64,000 bases of DNA from an uncultured Eubacteriales bacterium. GTDB lineage: Bacteria; Bacillota; Clostridia; Lachnospirales; Lachnospiraceae. Made by a program: the position numbers and the translations under genes. Below, piece by piece: positions 54,977 through 63,930 of this stretch (positions are counted from its first letter, which is position 1; each line of letters begins with the position of its first letter). Below the pieces are notes generated by a model. The model saw only the letters and a list, made by a program, of their open reading frames with translations. It was not told where the DNA came from and made no database searches. The stretch spans positions 50,515-114,514 of the forward strand of contig CASDVE010000006.1 in NCBI GenBank assembly GCA_949284175.1. Reading direction: 5' to 3'.

Positions 54977-57073
54977 TTATATTTGACTCAGTTTCTTTTC
55001 TGCTCGTTTATTTCTAACAAGAGGTTTTGGCACCTTTACCTTTAAAAATAATGGTACATACTCTTCAATAATCGCTGAACTTTCCAATCCATACCACTGT
55101 TCTTGTGAACCGGCAAGATGGCGTATCTTATATTTTAGGGAGATGGCAAGCCTTCTCCAAGATGCCAATTCGCTTTCTGGTACCAACATTTTTTTCAACA
55201 TACAAAACTTAAAGCTACCAATTTTTCCACCGCTTCCATAAATGGAATACTTCTGCTCTTGTGGTGGCAATTCTCCTGTTCTTATCAAATCAGTTACAAT
55301 CTGTCTTAAGAAGACATTGATTCTTTGATTCATCTTAAATCCAAGTTTTAACCGCACTCTAAAGATACAATCCGTTCCAAAGTTATCAACCGTATACTCA
55401 TGGGCATATGGCTCATCGCTGACAATGACGCTGACAAACCAATATGTCTTTGCCCTCTTGGTATTTTTATTAAAAATGGAATAAAGCACATCTCGATCAA
55501 TCATGTCTTGTTCTCTTTCATGAATCAGATAAACAAGGTTATCTGCGGTATAAGGAATTTCTTGATCTTTCTTTAGCTCTTCAAACATTTCAATATAATC
55601 TTTCATATGCAAATGCACTTCTTGTGAACGCTCAATTCTTGTTCCCTCATGCCAAATGAACATAACAAGGAGCAGTAAAACTGCTAATAATAACGCTACA
55701 TAGCCACCTTTAAAAAATTTACTCAAACTGGAAAAGAAGAACGTTCCTTCTAGTCCGCCAAAAAATAAAAGAAAGACAATTGGCACCACTCGTTTTTGTT
55801 TGATGTTCCATAAGTAAATAAACAGCAATACCGTTGTCATCAACATAGTCATCGTAATAGCTAATCCGTAAGCGGATTCAAGTCTTGCACTGGAACGGAA
55901 GTAAAGAATCACGATTACACAGGCAAGCCAAATGACTGTATTAACAAGAGGAATGTAACTTTGCCCCTTTGTCTGTGATGGATAGGTGATCTGCATTCTT
56001 GGCATCAAATCCAATCTTGTTGCCTCAGAAACAAGGGTAAAAGAACCAGTAATCAACGCCTGTGATGCAATAATCGCCGCCATCGTGCTAAGCAGTACCG
56101 CTAAGATTCTGATGGAGTTAGGGAGCATTTCAAAAAATGGATTCATATCCTCTATTTTTGTAAGGCTCATATTATGTTGATTATTTAAAAGCCATGCTCC
56201 TTGTCCTAAATAGTTTAAAATCAAACATACTTTGACAAAAGGCCAACTCAAATATATATTTCCTTTTCCAACATGACCCATATCGGAATAAAGAGCCTCT
56301 GCTCCTGTTGTTGCCAAAAACACACTTCCTAGTATCATAATCCCAACATGGTTTGATGAACTAAACAATATCATAATCCCACGAACTGGATTTAACGCTC
56401 GAAAGATGGACAGATCCCCTGCCATATTATAAAGACCAGCACCTGCTAAAAATAAAAACCATACTGTCATAAATGGTCCAAATGCTCGCCCAATTAAACT
56501 TGTCCCAGCTTTTTGTACAAGAAATAAAAGAGAAACGATAATCAGTGTGATACACACAATCTTCATTTGATCCTCTCCAAGAATCTGGTACATGAAAGGA
56601 ACACTTCTAAGTCCTTCAATGGCAGTTGTCACAGTAACAGCAGGAGTGAGAACACCATCTGCAAGAAGTGCCGCCCCTCCAATCATAGCCGGAATAATCA
56701 AATATTTTCCAAACTTTTTAACAAGACTATATAATGCAAAGATTCCACCCTCTCCGTGGTTATCCGCCTGCATTGCTACAAGCACATATTTTACAGTTGT
56801 AAGCAAAGTTAATGTCCATATAATAAGAGAGAGCGAACCGAGAATTAACTCTTCATTTATCTGTGAAACTCCGCCATTTCCAGCAATAATGGACTTCATA
56901 ACATACATAGGAGAAGTTCCAATATCACCATAAACGACACCAAGAGCTATCAACGCTGCTCCTGCACTTACAGGAATTCCATATCCACTCTTTTTCTTGG
57001 GTAAGGGCACTTCTTCTCCACTTTCCTTATTCTTTGTAGCAAGATTGCCTGCTAATTCCATTTTGTTCTTCAT
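54977..57073 (-). CDS. kup: Kup-family potassium uptake protein
   Basis: 698 aa. The start VYGDIGTSPMYV and DNHGEGGIFALY are diagnostic of the KUP/HAK family; about twelve membrane helices (30-480) are followed by a cytoplasmic tail of about 200 residues, which in characterised members regulates transport. It is a proton-coupled potassium importer. AGGTGAT precedes the ATG. The leader between its promoter (57222-57250) and the start contains a hairpin with a T run. Confidence 0.95.
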   Translation of the reverse strand: MKNKMELAGNLATKNKESGEEVPLPKKKSGYGIPVSAGAALIALGVVYGDIGTSPMYVMKSIIAGNGGVSQINEELILGSLSLIIWTLTLLTTVKYVLVAMQADNHGEGGIFALYSLVKKFGKYLIIPAMIGGAALLADGVLTPAVTVTTAIEGLRSVPFMYQILGEDQMKIVCITLIIVSLLFLVQKAGTSLIGRAFGPFMTVWFLFLAGAGLYNMAGDLSIFRALNPVRGIMILFSSSNHVGIMILGSVFLATTGAEALYSDMGHVGKGNIYLSWPFVKVCLILNYLGQGAWLLNNQHNMSLTKIEDMNPFFEMLPNSIRILAVLLSTMAAIIASQALITGSFTLVSEATRLDLMPRMQITYPSQTKGQSYIPLVNTVIWLACVIVILYFRSSARLESAYGLAITMTMLMTTVLLFIYLWNIKQKRVVPIVFLLFFGGLEGTFFFSSLSKFFKGGYVALLLAVLLLLVMFIWHEGTRIERSQEVHLHMKDYIEMFEELKKDQEIPYTADNLVYLIHEREQDMIDRDVLYSIFNKNTKRAKTYWFVSVIVSDEPYAHEYTVDNFGTDCIFRVRLKLGFKMNQRINVFLRQIVTDLIRTGELPPQEQKYSIYGSGGKIGSFKFCMLKKMLVPESELASWRRLAISLKYKIRHLAGSQEQWYGLESSAIIEEYVPLFLKVKVPKPLVRNKRAEKKLSQI

Positions 57074-57153
57074 AAAAAATCACCTCATTCAATGCCTTTT
57101 ACATTGTTTTACTTTCATCCTATTCTATCCAGAACAATATCGAATAGGAATTC

Positions 57154-57209
57154 AAAAAAATAGCAATTCCTCCCACAACTTACTTCTTTGATATGTGGGA
57201 ATCCTTGCT
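57154..57209 (-). terminator. Hairpin and T run in the kup leader (attenuator or terminator)
   Basis: On the minus strand AGCAA and CCCACA blocks pair with TGTGGG and TTGCT across a symmetric five-base inner loop (57162-57209), followed by seven Ts (57154-57160). It lies downstream of the kup promoter, so it could stop transcription before kup; it could also be the terminator of the gene at 57271. Confidence 0.7.
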
Positions 57210-57221
57210 TATTAAATTTGA

Positions 57222-57250
57222 AGTATAGCAGACCCAATGTAAAAAAACAA
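57222..57250 (-). promoter_or_regulatory. Promoter of kup
   Basis: On the minus strand TTGTTT (57245-57250), 17 bases, TATACT (57222-57227). It leaves a leader of about 140 bases. Confidence 0.7.
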
Positions 57251-57270
57251 GTTAAGAGAATATAAAACTT

Positions 57271-57972
57271 TTATTTTATATAAGAAAGCAATTTATTGTT
57301 TTTAAACCCTTTTTCATTTTCAAAAACCAAAAGTACCGTTACAACAACAATCGGTATCAAACAAATCCAGATACTTCTTATACCAAAACTTTGGCAGGCT
57401 AAATATCCAACCATCACGCCAAAATGAAAACTTAAAACTGTACCTCCAAAAACCTTTGCTTTTGTCACCTTTTCTTTTCGTTCTTTTTCTTGTTCCTTAT
57501 CAAGAATGATGTATTCTGTTAAAGCAGAACACGTCTGTTTGAGATTATTTGTTGAAAAAATGGTAGAGCAGGCATATCCTTTTACCCCCTTAAAGACACA
57601 CCACTGAAAGGCGGTCATAAAAAACATTGGGTAAAGAGCAATCATCGGATTCATATGCTCTGGGAAAAATCCCAACAAAATAATCGTGATTCCTTCAATG
57701 GAAAGTGCTAAATATTTTAAATTCCAATCCGTCTTTTTTTCTAACACTGTCACCAAGACAATGGCACTTATATAGATGAGCAGTGCTCCTACTCGAAGCA
57801 ATGCTTCTAACAAATTTTTTCCGACTATATCGCATACAAGTCCAATTAAATTTGCAGTTTGTGCCGATCCAAATATATTTAGCCGACTGACAATCGCATA
57901 TACCCCAAAAAATCCTCCACAAATTGCCATTATGTAATGAATGGACATATCAAATCTTTTGTTATTTTCCAT
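57271..57972 (-). CDS. DUF1275 (YoaK) family membrane protein
   Basis: 233 aa with six hydrophobic segments. The NIFGSAQTANLIGL stretch corresponds to the SGQTGNL motif of the family, and GTVLSFHFGVMVGYLA closes the second repeat. The function of DUF1275 proteins is not established; they are common small membrane proteins. AGGAGG precedes the ATG. Confidence 0.85.
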   Translation of the reverse strand: MENNKRFDMSIHYIMAICGGFFGVYAIVSRLNIFGSAQTANLIGLVCDIVGKNLLEALLRVGALLIYISAIVLVTVLEKKTDWNLKYLALSIEGITIILLGFFPEHMNPMIALYPMFFMTAFQWCVFKGVKGYACSTIFSTNNLKQTCSALTEYIILDKEQEKERKEKVTKAKVFGGTVLSFHFGVMVGYLACQSFGIRSIWICLIPIVVVTVLLVFENEKGFKNNKLLSYIK

Positions 57973-58064
57973 CTTTATGCCTCCTGATTATTTATTATAA
58001 CAACGCTAAAAAATTTTTTCAATTTCCAATTTGTTGTATTGGATCATCACAAGAAAACCATAAC

Positions 58065-58114
58065 AAAAAGACTGCATAAGGAATTTATGTATCAAAAATT
58101 CCATCATACAGTCT
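58065..58114 (-). terminator. Terminator of the Rieske/cyclase-like pair
   Basis: AGACTG and GGAATTT blocks (58069-58086) pair with AAATTCC and CAGTCT (58096-58114); T run on the minus strand. Ten bases after the stop at 58124. Confidence 0.88.
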
Positions 58115-58123
58115 AAAAAACCT

Positions 58124-58969
58124 TTAAAAAGGATATTCATATTCAAAAGATGCCATCTCTTCTTCAAAAGAAAATACTATTTGATTCCTTTTCTTTAACT
58201 CATAACTAACAAGACAAGCGGTGCTTTCATGAATGGTTCTATTCATTTCACCATGAATAGGTGCATACAATGGTTGTTCTTTCTTTTTTAAAAGTCTTAC
58301 AGTAAAAATCATATTCCCTTGCTTGATTACAACCATACCTTTTTTAATTTTCATCACTTTGGCTCCCAGATAAGTTGCAAAGCGATACCGTTTTCCTTTC
58401 CAATCCACAACCCCAATAATCCCAGTGAAAGTACAACATCCAAATGGAATATCGGCAACTGATAGCATAAGAGAACCTGTTGGCAGGCAACACTGTGTCC
58501 ACAAATACTTCTTTGGAAAAGAACGCCCTCGATCCCCTTCCATATAGCCAAGTCCATTTTCAAAATGATACTCCACACCATTGAGATACAATGTGCCATT
58601 CACCGTATGCTTCATACTAAAAACTTTATGTCTGCATTCCATGTACGGTATATAGCGAAAAGGTCCCATAATATCATATCCTAACTTTTGAAACGCACCA
58701 AATTTCAGCTTACCAACAAGCTCTATCCCTTCCCCATACAGATGAAAAGACACTCCTTTTGCAGAAAAATAGTTTTCTCCTATCATAAATGCCTTTTTTT
58801 TCTTTCGAAAACTACAATAGGGAAATTCCACATTCCATACCTGATCCGATGTGATAAGTTGTATGGAGCATGATTTTTTTCCATTGTTGATATGAATGGC
58901 TGGAATCACAGAAATCACGTCTTGTTTGGATTGACACTTAAAATACCACCCACAAAAATAATTATTCAA
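58124..58969 (-). CDS. Tocopherol-cyclase-family-like protein
   Basis: 281 aa, TTG start with AGGAGG nine bases upstream, overlapping the previous gene by 8 bases. The block YMEGDRGRSFPKKYLWTQC followed by a Cys/Gly strand is the central motif of the tocopherol cyclase-like family (PF14249 type). The protein is otherwise a lipocalin-like beta barrel. Plants use such proteins for chromanol ring closure; the bacterial ones are uncharacterised and may act on other lipids. Coupling to a Rieske-FAD oxidoreductase suggests consecutive steps. Confidence 0.82.
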   Translation of the reverse strand: MNNYFCGWYFKCQSKQDVISVIPAIHINNGKKSCSIQLITSDQVWNVEFPYCSFRKKKKAFMIGENYFSAKGVSFHLYGEGIELVGKLKFGAFQKLGYDIMGPFRYIPYMECRHKVFSMKHTVNGTLYLNGVEYHFENGLGYMEGDRGRSFPKKYLWTQCCLPTGSLMLSVADIPFGCCTFTGIIGVVDWKGKRYRFATYLGAKVMKIKKGMVVIKQGNMIFTVRLLKKKEQPLYAPIHGEMNRTIHESTACLVSYELKKRNQIVFSFEEEMASFEYEYPF

Positions 58970-60395
58970 AGTAAATATCCTCCTGTGCTGGATTGGAAAT
59001 TAATTTCCCATGATAATCAAAACGTGAGCCATGACATGGACAGTCCCAACTACGTTCATCTGGGTTCCATTCCAACTGACACCCAAGATGGGGGCATCGT
59101 ATGTCCACCACATAAAGCTTTCCATCAAAATCCTTATACACTCCAACTTTTTCTTCCTCTAACTCTACCACACCTCCATGTCCTTTTGGTAAGCCCATGG
59201 CAGTTTCCTCTGGAAGTTGAAACACTCGTTTGACAAGCCCTTTTACTGCCACCCCGCCTTCTTTTGCTATATTTTTAATATCCTTCGTCACAAAACGGCT
59301 CGGATCAAAGACTTCTGAATATGGATTCTCATTTCCACATATAAGATCTCTTAAAATCATAGCAGAAACCATGGAATGGCTCATACCCCACTTTTGAAAA
59401 CCAGTGGCTACATACCAATCGTTTTTTTCTGATGTATAGTTTCCAATATAGGGAATGGAATCGACGGTGATGCAATCCTGAGCCGACCAGTGAGCCACCT
59501 CTTCACTGTCTGGAAATAACTCCTTTGCCTTTTTTCTTAAAGCGTCATAGCGTCCTCCACCTTTATTTTCTCCTGTTCGATGACCTTCCCCACCAAATAA
59601 TAAAAAATCTCCATAATTTCTAAAAGAATACGCATTTTTTCCTTCTCCTAAAAACATTCCATCCACCTGCCCTGCCCCTTTTAATGCTAGCACATAGGAT
59701 CGCTCTTGGTGCATTCTTGCAAAATACATTCCGGGAAAATTAATAAAAGGAAAATGGGTGGCAAATACAATTTTTTCTGCCTGTACTTCCCCTCCTTTTG
59801 TTTTGATCCGATGACCTTCTACCGATGTAACCGGTGTATTTTCATATACTGTCAGCGATTCAGAAATCGCTTTTATAAACTTGATTGGATGAAATTGGGC
59901 TTGATGGTCAAAGCGAATCGCACCCGTACAAGAAATCGGAATGGAAAGCCTCCGTACAAGTTCTGCCGATAACCCTAATTGATTCACCGCCTCTAATTCC
60001 TCTTGTAGTTCCATTTCATCATCAGAGAAAATATACGAACACTTCTCCTCAAAATCACAAGAAATCTTCTCTTCTTTTATTAACTTTCGATATTCATCGA
60101 TGGCACTTTCATTTGCCAGAGCATATTGTTTTGCCTTCTCTTCTCCAACTTCTCTTATGAAACGATGATACACTAATCCATGTTGAGATGTAATTTTTGC
60201 AGTTGTATGAGAGGTCTGTCCACTGGCAATGCGATTGCCCTCTATTACAACTACTTTCTTTCCTGCTCTTTGGAGTTGAAAAGCAATTAAAATCCCTGCT
60301 AAACCAGCCCCAATTACTGCCACCTCTGTTTCTATATTTTCTTTTAGACAATCCCTTTTCCTTATGTCTATATTTTGTGTCCATATTGATCGCAT
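58962..60395 (-). CDS. FAD-dependent oxidoreductase with C-terminal Rieske domain
   Basis: 477 aa from the ATG at 60395 (GGAGG five bases upstream). Residues 20-370 are a DAO/glycine-oxidase-type FAD enzyme: VAVIGAGLAGILIAFQL dinucleotide loop, GQTSHTTAKIT, and a closing YVATGFQKWGMSHS. Residues about 400-477 are a Rieske domain with CPHLGC and CPCHGSRF (two Cys and two His for the 2Fe-2S cluster). The family oxidises amines or other small substrates with electrons passed to the cluster. The stop overlaps the start of the cyclase-like gene. Confidence 0.9.
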   Translation of the reverse strand: MRSIWTQNIDIRKRDCLKENIETEVAVIGAGLAGILIAFQLQRAGKKVVVIEGNRIASGQTSHTTAKITSQHGLVYHRFIREVGEEKAKQYALANESAIDEYRKLIKEEKISCDFEEKCSYIFSDDEMELQEELEAVNQLGLSAELVRRLSIPISCTGAIRFDHQAQFHPIKFIKAISESLTVYENTPVTSVEGHRIKTKGGEVQAEKIVFATHFPFINFPGMYFARMHQERSYVLALKGAGQVDGMFLGEGKNAYSFRNYGDFLLFGGEGHRTGENKGGGRYDALRKKAKELFPDSEEVAHWSAQDCITVDSIPYIGNYTSEKNDWYVATGFQKWGMSHSMVSAMILRDLICGNENPYSEVFDPSRFVTKDIKNIAKEGGVAVKGLVKRVFQLPEETAMGLPKGHGGVVELEEEKVGVYKDFDGKLYVVDIRCPHLGCQLEWNPDERSWDCPCHGSRFDYHGKLISNPAQEDIYFE

Positions 60396-60550
60396 AGCTT
60401 CCTCCACAAACATTTTATGTATATAGTCTTCCCAATCTTTCCCTCTGTATTCTAAGGATGAAAAACAGACTATGAGAGTTTCTTACATCCACAAACAGTG
60501 AGCATAGAGTATTAAGATCTCTTACATGGCCTGTTGCCCTCCTGGAAATC

Positions 60551-60593
60551 AAAAAAGGAGCATTCTTTCTTTTCAAAAGAACGCTCCTTTTTC
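60551..60593. terminator. Terminator of the chemotaxis receptor gene
   Basis: AAAAAGGAGC-type arms (60552-60568 and 60576-60592) form a strong hairpin with A and T runs on both sides; works for the minus-strand gene at 60620 and in principle for both strands. Confidence 0.88.
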
Positions 60594-60619
60594 CCTAAAC
60601 CATAAGTCAATGGTATTTC

Positions 60620-62299
60620 TTATTCTTGTAATCGGAATTCTCCCACCAGCTCTTTTAATGTCTGTGCTTGTGCTGATAATTCTTCACTGGCAGCCGCACT
60701 TTCCTCTGCCGTAGCAGAATTTGTTTGAACTACCGCTGAAATCTGATCAATTCCTGTTGTAATCTGTGCAAGAGCAGATGCTTGCTCTCCCGATGTATTG
60801 GAAATATAGCTGATAATCTTTGTAACCTCTTCCATATCCTTAAATACATTTTCCAACGCAGAGGCAGTTTCATCTGCAATTTTCGTACCATTTTGTACTG
60901 CTCTAAGACAAGTTTCAATTAGAATGGCTGTATTCTTTGATGCCTCCGCAGATTTTCCTGCAAGATTTCTTACTTCATCTGCCACCACAGCAAATCCTTT
61001 TCCAGCATTTCCAGCTCTAGCCGCCTCAACAGCAGCATTGAGTGCCAATATATTAGTCTGGAAAGCAATATCTTCAATGGTATTAATGATCTTTTCAATT
61101 TCTCCCGAACTTTTTTCAATATCTCGCATGGCGTCAAGCATTGCCTTCATACGTTTATTACTTTCTTCCACTTCTCCTTCAACAGCCACAACTTTTTCAT
61201 TAGCATCTTGTGCATGTTCGGCATTTCTTGTCACATTCATAGAAACTTCATTAATTGTAGCAGCCAATTCCTCTACGGAAGAAGCCTGTTCCGTTGCTCC
61301 CTGTGAAAGAGCTTGTGCTCCTGCGGATACTTGCTCAGCCCCCGCAGACACTTGATCTGATGTATCATTGATCTGTAAAAGTGTATTGCTTAAATTCCTA
61401 GAAATATCCCCAGTAGATATTTCAATCGATGCAAAATCGCCCACATAGTTGGCTTTTGTTTCCACACAGAAATCTTTATTTCCCATCTGCTCCATATTGT
61501 TAGTCACATCTTCAATGACTTCTTTTAATGCTTGTTGCATCGCCCTAAAGGAGTCAGCTAACTGTCCTAATTCATTGCTAGAGTAGTATGCAATCTCTTC
61601 ATTCAGATTCCCATTTTCAATCTCATTGGATGCACGTAACAGAATATCAATTGGAACCATAAGTGTTCTCAACAATTTAGTGAGTAATACAATTGTAATG
61701 ATGACAGCAACAATAAAAATAACTAATACAATTATCGTAATCTGCTTCGCACTTGTCATGGCAGAGTTTTTAAATTTGACCGCATTGACAGTTGCTGTTT
61801 CTATAATAGTATCAATCTTATCTATTAACTCTTCTTCCAGCTGTATGTATTGCTTTACATCCGCCTGATTTACCTTACCTGTCTGTTGAATAGAAGTATG
61901 AATGGCTTCTCCTGCCGTTTTCCATTGTTCTATCCCATCTAAGATAGCTTGTGAATCACTATCAATCCCTACACTCTTATCTACCTTATTGTTCTCGATC
62001 TCCATCATTTTAGTTTCGGCATTTTGTAGATTTGCCTCCAGTTCCTTAGAAAGAGGAGTCTGAAAAAGCGCCTCTTCACGAATGCCATTTCCAGTTTCAT
62101 TGATCATGTTTTTAAGCTCCCACATTTTTACAAGATTTGTATGAGGCTTATTATAGAGAGTTTCTGTAGACTTAGAAATATTTCTTATGTTGCTTATGGA
62201 AATACCTCCAAGAATCAAAAGAATTACCAAAAGCACGCCAAAATCAAATTCTACTACATGTCTTAATTTTAATGAATGATTACTCTTCTTCCTTTGCAT
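60620..62299 (-). CDS. Methyl-accepting chemotaxis protein
   Basis: 559 aa. Membrane helices at about 15-35 and 185-207 enclose a helical sensor domain of the four-helix-bundle type; a HAMP domain follows (210-265), then the signalling domain with the conserved hairpin tip [20 protein letters not shown] and [13 protein letters not shown]. It senses ligands outside the cell and controls CheA. No CheR-tethering pentapeptide at the C-terminus. Two ATGs overlap in different frames at the start; the one at 62299 has GGAGATC upstream and gives the full protein. No other chemotaxis genes in the window. Confidence 0.95.
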   Translation of the reverse strand: MQRKKSNHSLKLRHVVEFDFGVLLVILLILGGISISNIRNISKSTETLYNKPHTNLVKMWELKNMINETGNGIREEALFQTPLSKELEANLQNAETKMMEIENNKVDKSVGIDSDSQAILDGIEQWKTAGEAIHTSIQQTGKVNQADVKQYIQLEEELIDKIDTIIETATVNAVKFKNSAMTSAKQITIIVLVIFIVAVIITIVLLTKLLRTLMVPIDILLRASNEIENGNLNEEIAYYSSNELGQLADSFRAMQQALKEVIEDVTNNMEQMGNKDFCVETKANYVGDFASIEISTGDISRNLSNTLLQINDTSDQVSAGAEQVSAGAQALSQGATEQASSVEELAATINEVSMNVTRNAEHAQDANEKVVAVEGEVEESNKRMKAMLDAMRDIEKSSGEIEKIINTIEDIAFQTNILALNAAVEAARAGNAGKGFAVVADEVRNLAGKSAEASKNTAILIETCLRAVQNGTKIADETASALENVFKDMEEVTKIISYISNTSGEQASALAQITTGIDQISAVVQTNSATAEESAAASEELSAQAQTLKELVGEFRLQE

Positions 62300-62492
62300 T
62301 GCATGATCTCCTCTTTTCTAAATTTTATATTCTAACCGATTTATAACATAAAAAATGGAAAAAATCCACTGTTTTTCAATAAAACTTTAACATCTAAAAA
62401 AGTTGATGTTTTATCTATTATGATAACAATAGCATTTTAGATAACTTTACTATTTTATATCAATCTCTCCTCTTTTTATTATTTTTAATTTA

Positions 62493-62541
62493 GGTACCTT
62501 GACATTTTTATTTTTATCCCATATATTAATATCAAGGTACC
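62493..62541 (+). promoter_or_regulatory. Promoter flanked by an inverted repeat, probable MarR autoregulation site
   Basis: TTGACA (62499-62504), 17 bases, TATATT (62522-62527) is near-consensus. GGTACCTTGA (62493-62502) overlaps the -35 and its exact inverse TCAAGGTACC (62532-62541) covers the predicted start point. The arrangement suits repression by the MarR protein encoded immediately downstream. Confidence 0.75.
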
Positions 62542-62574
62542 ATGATATTATTACAAAGAAAGAAGGAATCAAAC

Positions 62575-63279
62575 ATGAATCAGAATACAATACAAGAAAA
62601 CAATACCAATCACTGTACCCAATGCCCAAATGGTTGCCCTAGCACTGATCTACAATGTGGGAAAGGAAAACGCTTTTTTGCCACCTCGCCCGAAAAACAC
62701 CAAGAATACCAATATCATGACTCTGAACAAACAACAGAGCGAAGTAGACGTCACTGCCAAAAACATGGTGCAGACAGTATCCTATCCCCTCATGATTCTA
62801 TGATAAGAGGTAGACATAGAAAGGGTCATAGAGGTCATAAACATCATGGAAACGAAGAACATAAAATATGTTGGAAAGATATCGATACTATGGATGAACT
62901 CTCCCTTCTTCTAGGAAAATGCACTCATTTTCTTCGTCATCAGCCAAATAATGGGCATGGTCAAAAAAGAATTTTAAAAATGTTAGCAAAAAATGGAGCA
63001 CTCACACAAAAAGAATTACAAGAATATTTCCATATTCAGTCCGGCTCCATGAGCGAACTGGTTTCTAAATTAGAAGCGAGAGGCTTTGTGACAAAAGAAC
63101 GGGATGAAGAAGATAAAAGAAAAGTCGTATTAAAAATTACAGAACTTGGTCTGAAACAAGTAGAAACAAACTGGGAAGAAAATAAAAAAGATATGTTTCA
63201 AGCGTTGAATGAAGAAGAACGAGAAACATTAAAAGAATTGTTGGGGAAATTGTTGGAAAGTTGGGGCAAAAACCAGTAA
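62575..63279 (+). CDS. MarR-family regulator with Cys- and His-rich N-terminal extension
   Basis: 234 aa from the ATG at 62575 (GAAGGAATC upstream; an in-frame ATG at 62542 lies inside the operator). Residues 1-105 are not MarR: a cluster CTQCPNGCPS...LQCGKG gives four Cys, and RGRHRKGHRGHKHHG is His-rich. Residues about 110-225 are the winged helix, with LTQKELQEYF, SGSMSELVSKLEARGFV and the wing RDEEDKRKVVLKIT. MarR proteins are dimeric repressors that release DNA upon ligand or oxidation. The extension suggests metal or redox sensing. No adjacent target gene besides itself is on its strand; the chemotaxis receptor is divergent. Confidence 0.88.
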   Translation: MNQNTIQENNTNHCTQCPNGCPSTDLQCGKGKRFFATSPEKHQEYQYHDSEQTTERSRRHCQKHGADSILSPHDSMIRGRHRKGHRGHKHHGNEEHKICWKDIDTMDELSLLLGKCTHFLRHQPNNGHGQKRILKMLAKNGALTQKELQEYFHIQSGSMSELVSKLEARGFVTKERDEEDKRKVVLKITELGLKQVETNWEENKKDMFQALNEEERETLKELLGKLLESWGKNQ

Positions 63280-63282
63280 AAT

Positions 63283-63316
63283 AGAGGGGCATTATTTTTC
63301 AATGCCCCTCTTTTTC
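63283..63316 (+). terminator. Terminator of the MarR gene
   Basis: A perfect 11-bp inverted repeat (63283-63293 and 63301-63311) followed by five Ts. Confidence 0.92.
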
Positions 63317-63367
63317 CTATGATAATATTGATACTCCGATATATTTTTTAAAATTATTTTTAGATTT

Positions 63368-63930
63368 TTATTCTTTTATCTCTTTCTCTTTTAATGAAAT
63401 CCCATTTCTATCTTTCCAAGCAATTTTGCCATTAATGCTATATCCTACTACAATAGCTGCCGCTAGGGATGGACTTGTGAATACATAATCTTGTGTAAAT
63501 TGAAAATTTTGATCAATAATACCTTTTTTAATTAATATCTGACGTTTATTCAAAATAGATTTTGTTAAAGATGAAGCTACATTTTTTTCAATAATAGAGC
63601 CCTTTAGTATGGCAAAGCCATCAGATGTTAGCTTACCTTTAGCTTTAACTCCAGAACGATCTTGTAAAATAAAAATAGAATCTTTTTTTCCTTGCGTATT
63701 TCCAATTGCTGGTTCTAAAACTTTATGCCCCAACACACTCAAAATTAAACGCATATTATCAATAAATTCATCCATCTCAGCTTGATCCATTTCAGATATG
63801 GATGATTCTGTTGGTATATTCAAATTTAAAACTTCATATCTGCTACTTTTTTTAGCAAGCATATATAAATGATTCTCTAAATATTTTATATGTGCCTTAT
63901 TTAAATTAACTCGTTGTGCTAGATAAATTT
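63368..63930 (-). pseudogene. Truncated DUF4357 gene (probably lost GIY-YIG nuclease domain)
   Basis: The in-frame coding sequence runs through 63862 (an ATG without a ribosome site) up to about 63930, where it reads AQRVNLNKAHIKYLENHLY and then meets a TAA. The C-terminal part (VFTSPSLAAAIVVGYSINGK, WKDRNGISLKE) is the DUF4357 domain, usually attached to a GIY-YIG nuclease; the NKAHIKYLE segment is the normal link. The nuclease part is missing, and the break lies exactly at the left end of the element at 63918, which I take as the cause. Confidence 0.7.

Noticed and set aside
57074..57270. c-di-AMP riboswitch before kup
   Set aside because: No recognisable aptamer consensus, and only about 60 bases lie between the promoter and the hairpin.
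60924..61355. 143-codon Ala/Ser-rich plus-strand open frame
   Set aside because: Antisense to the conserved signalling domain of the chemotaxis receptor.
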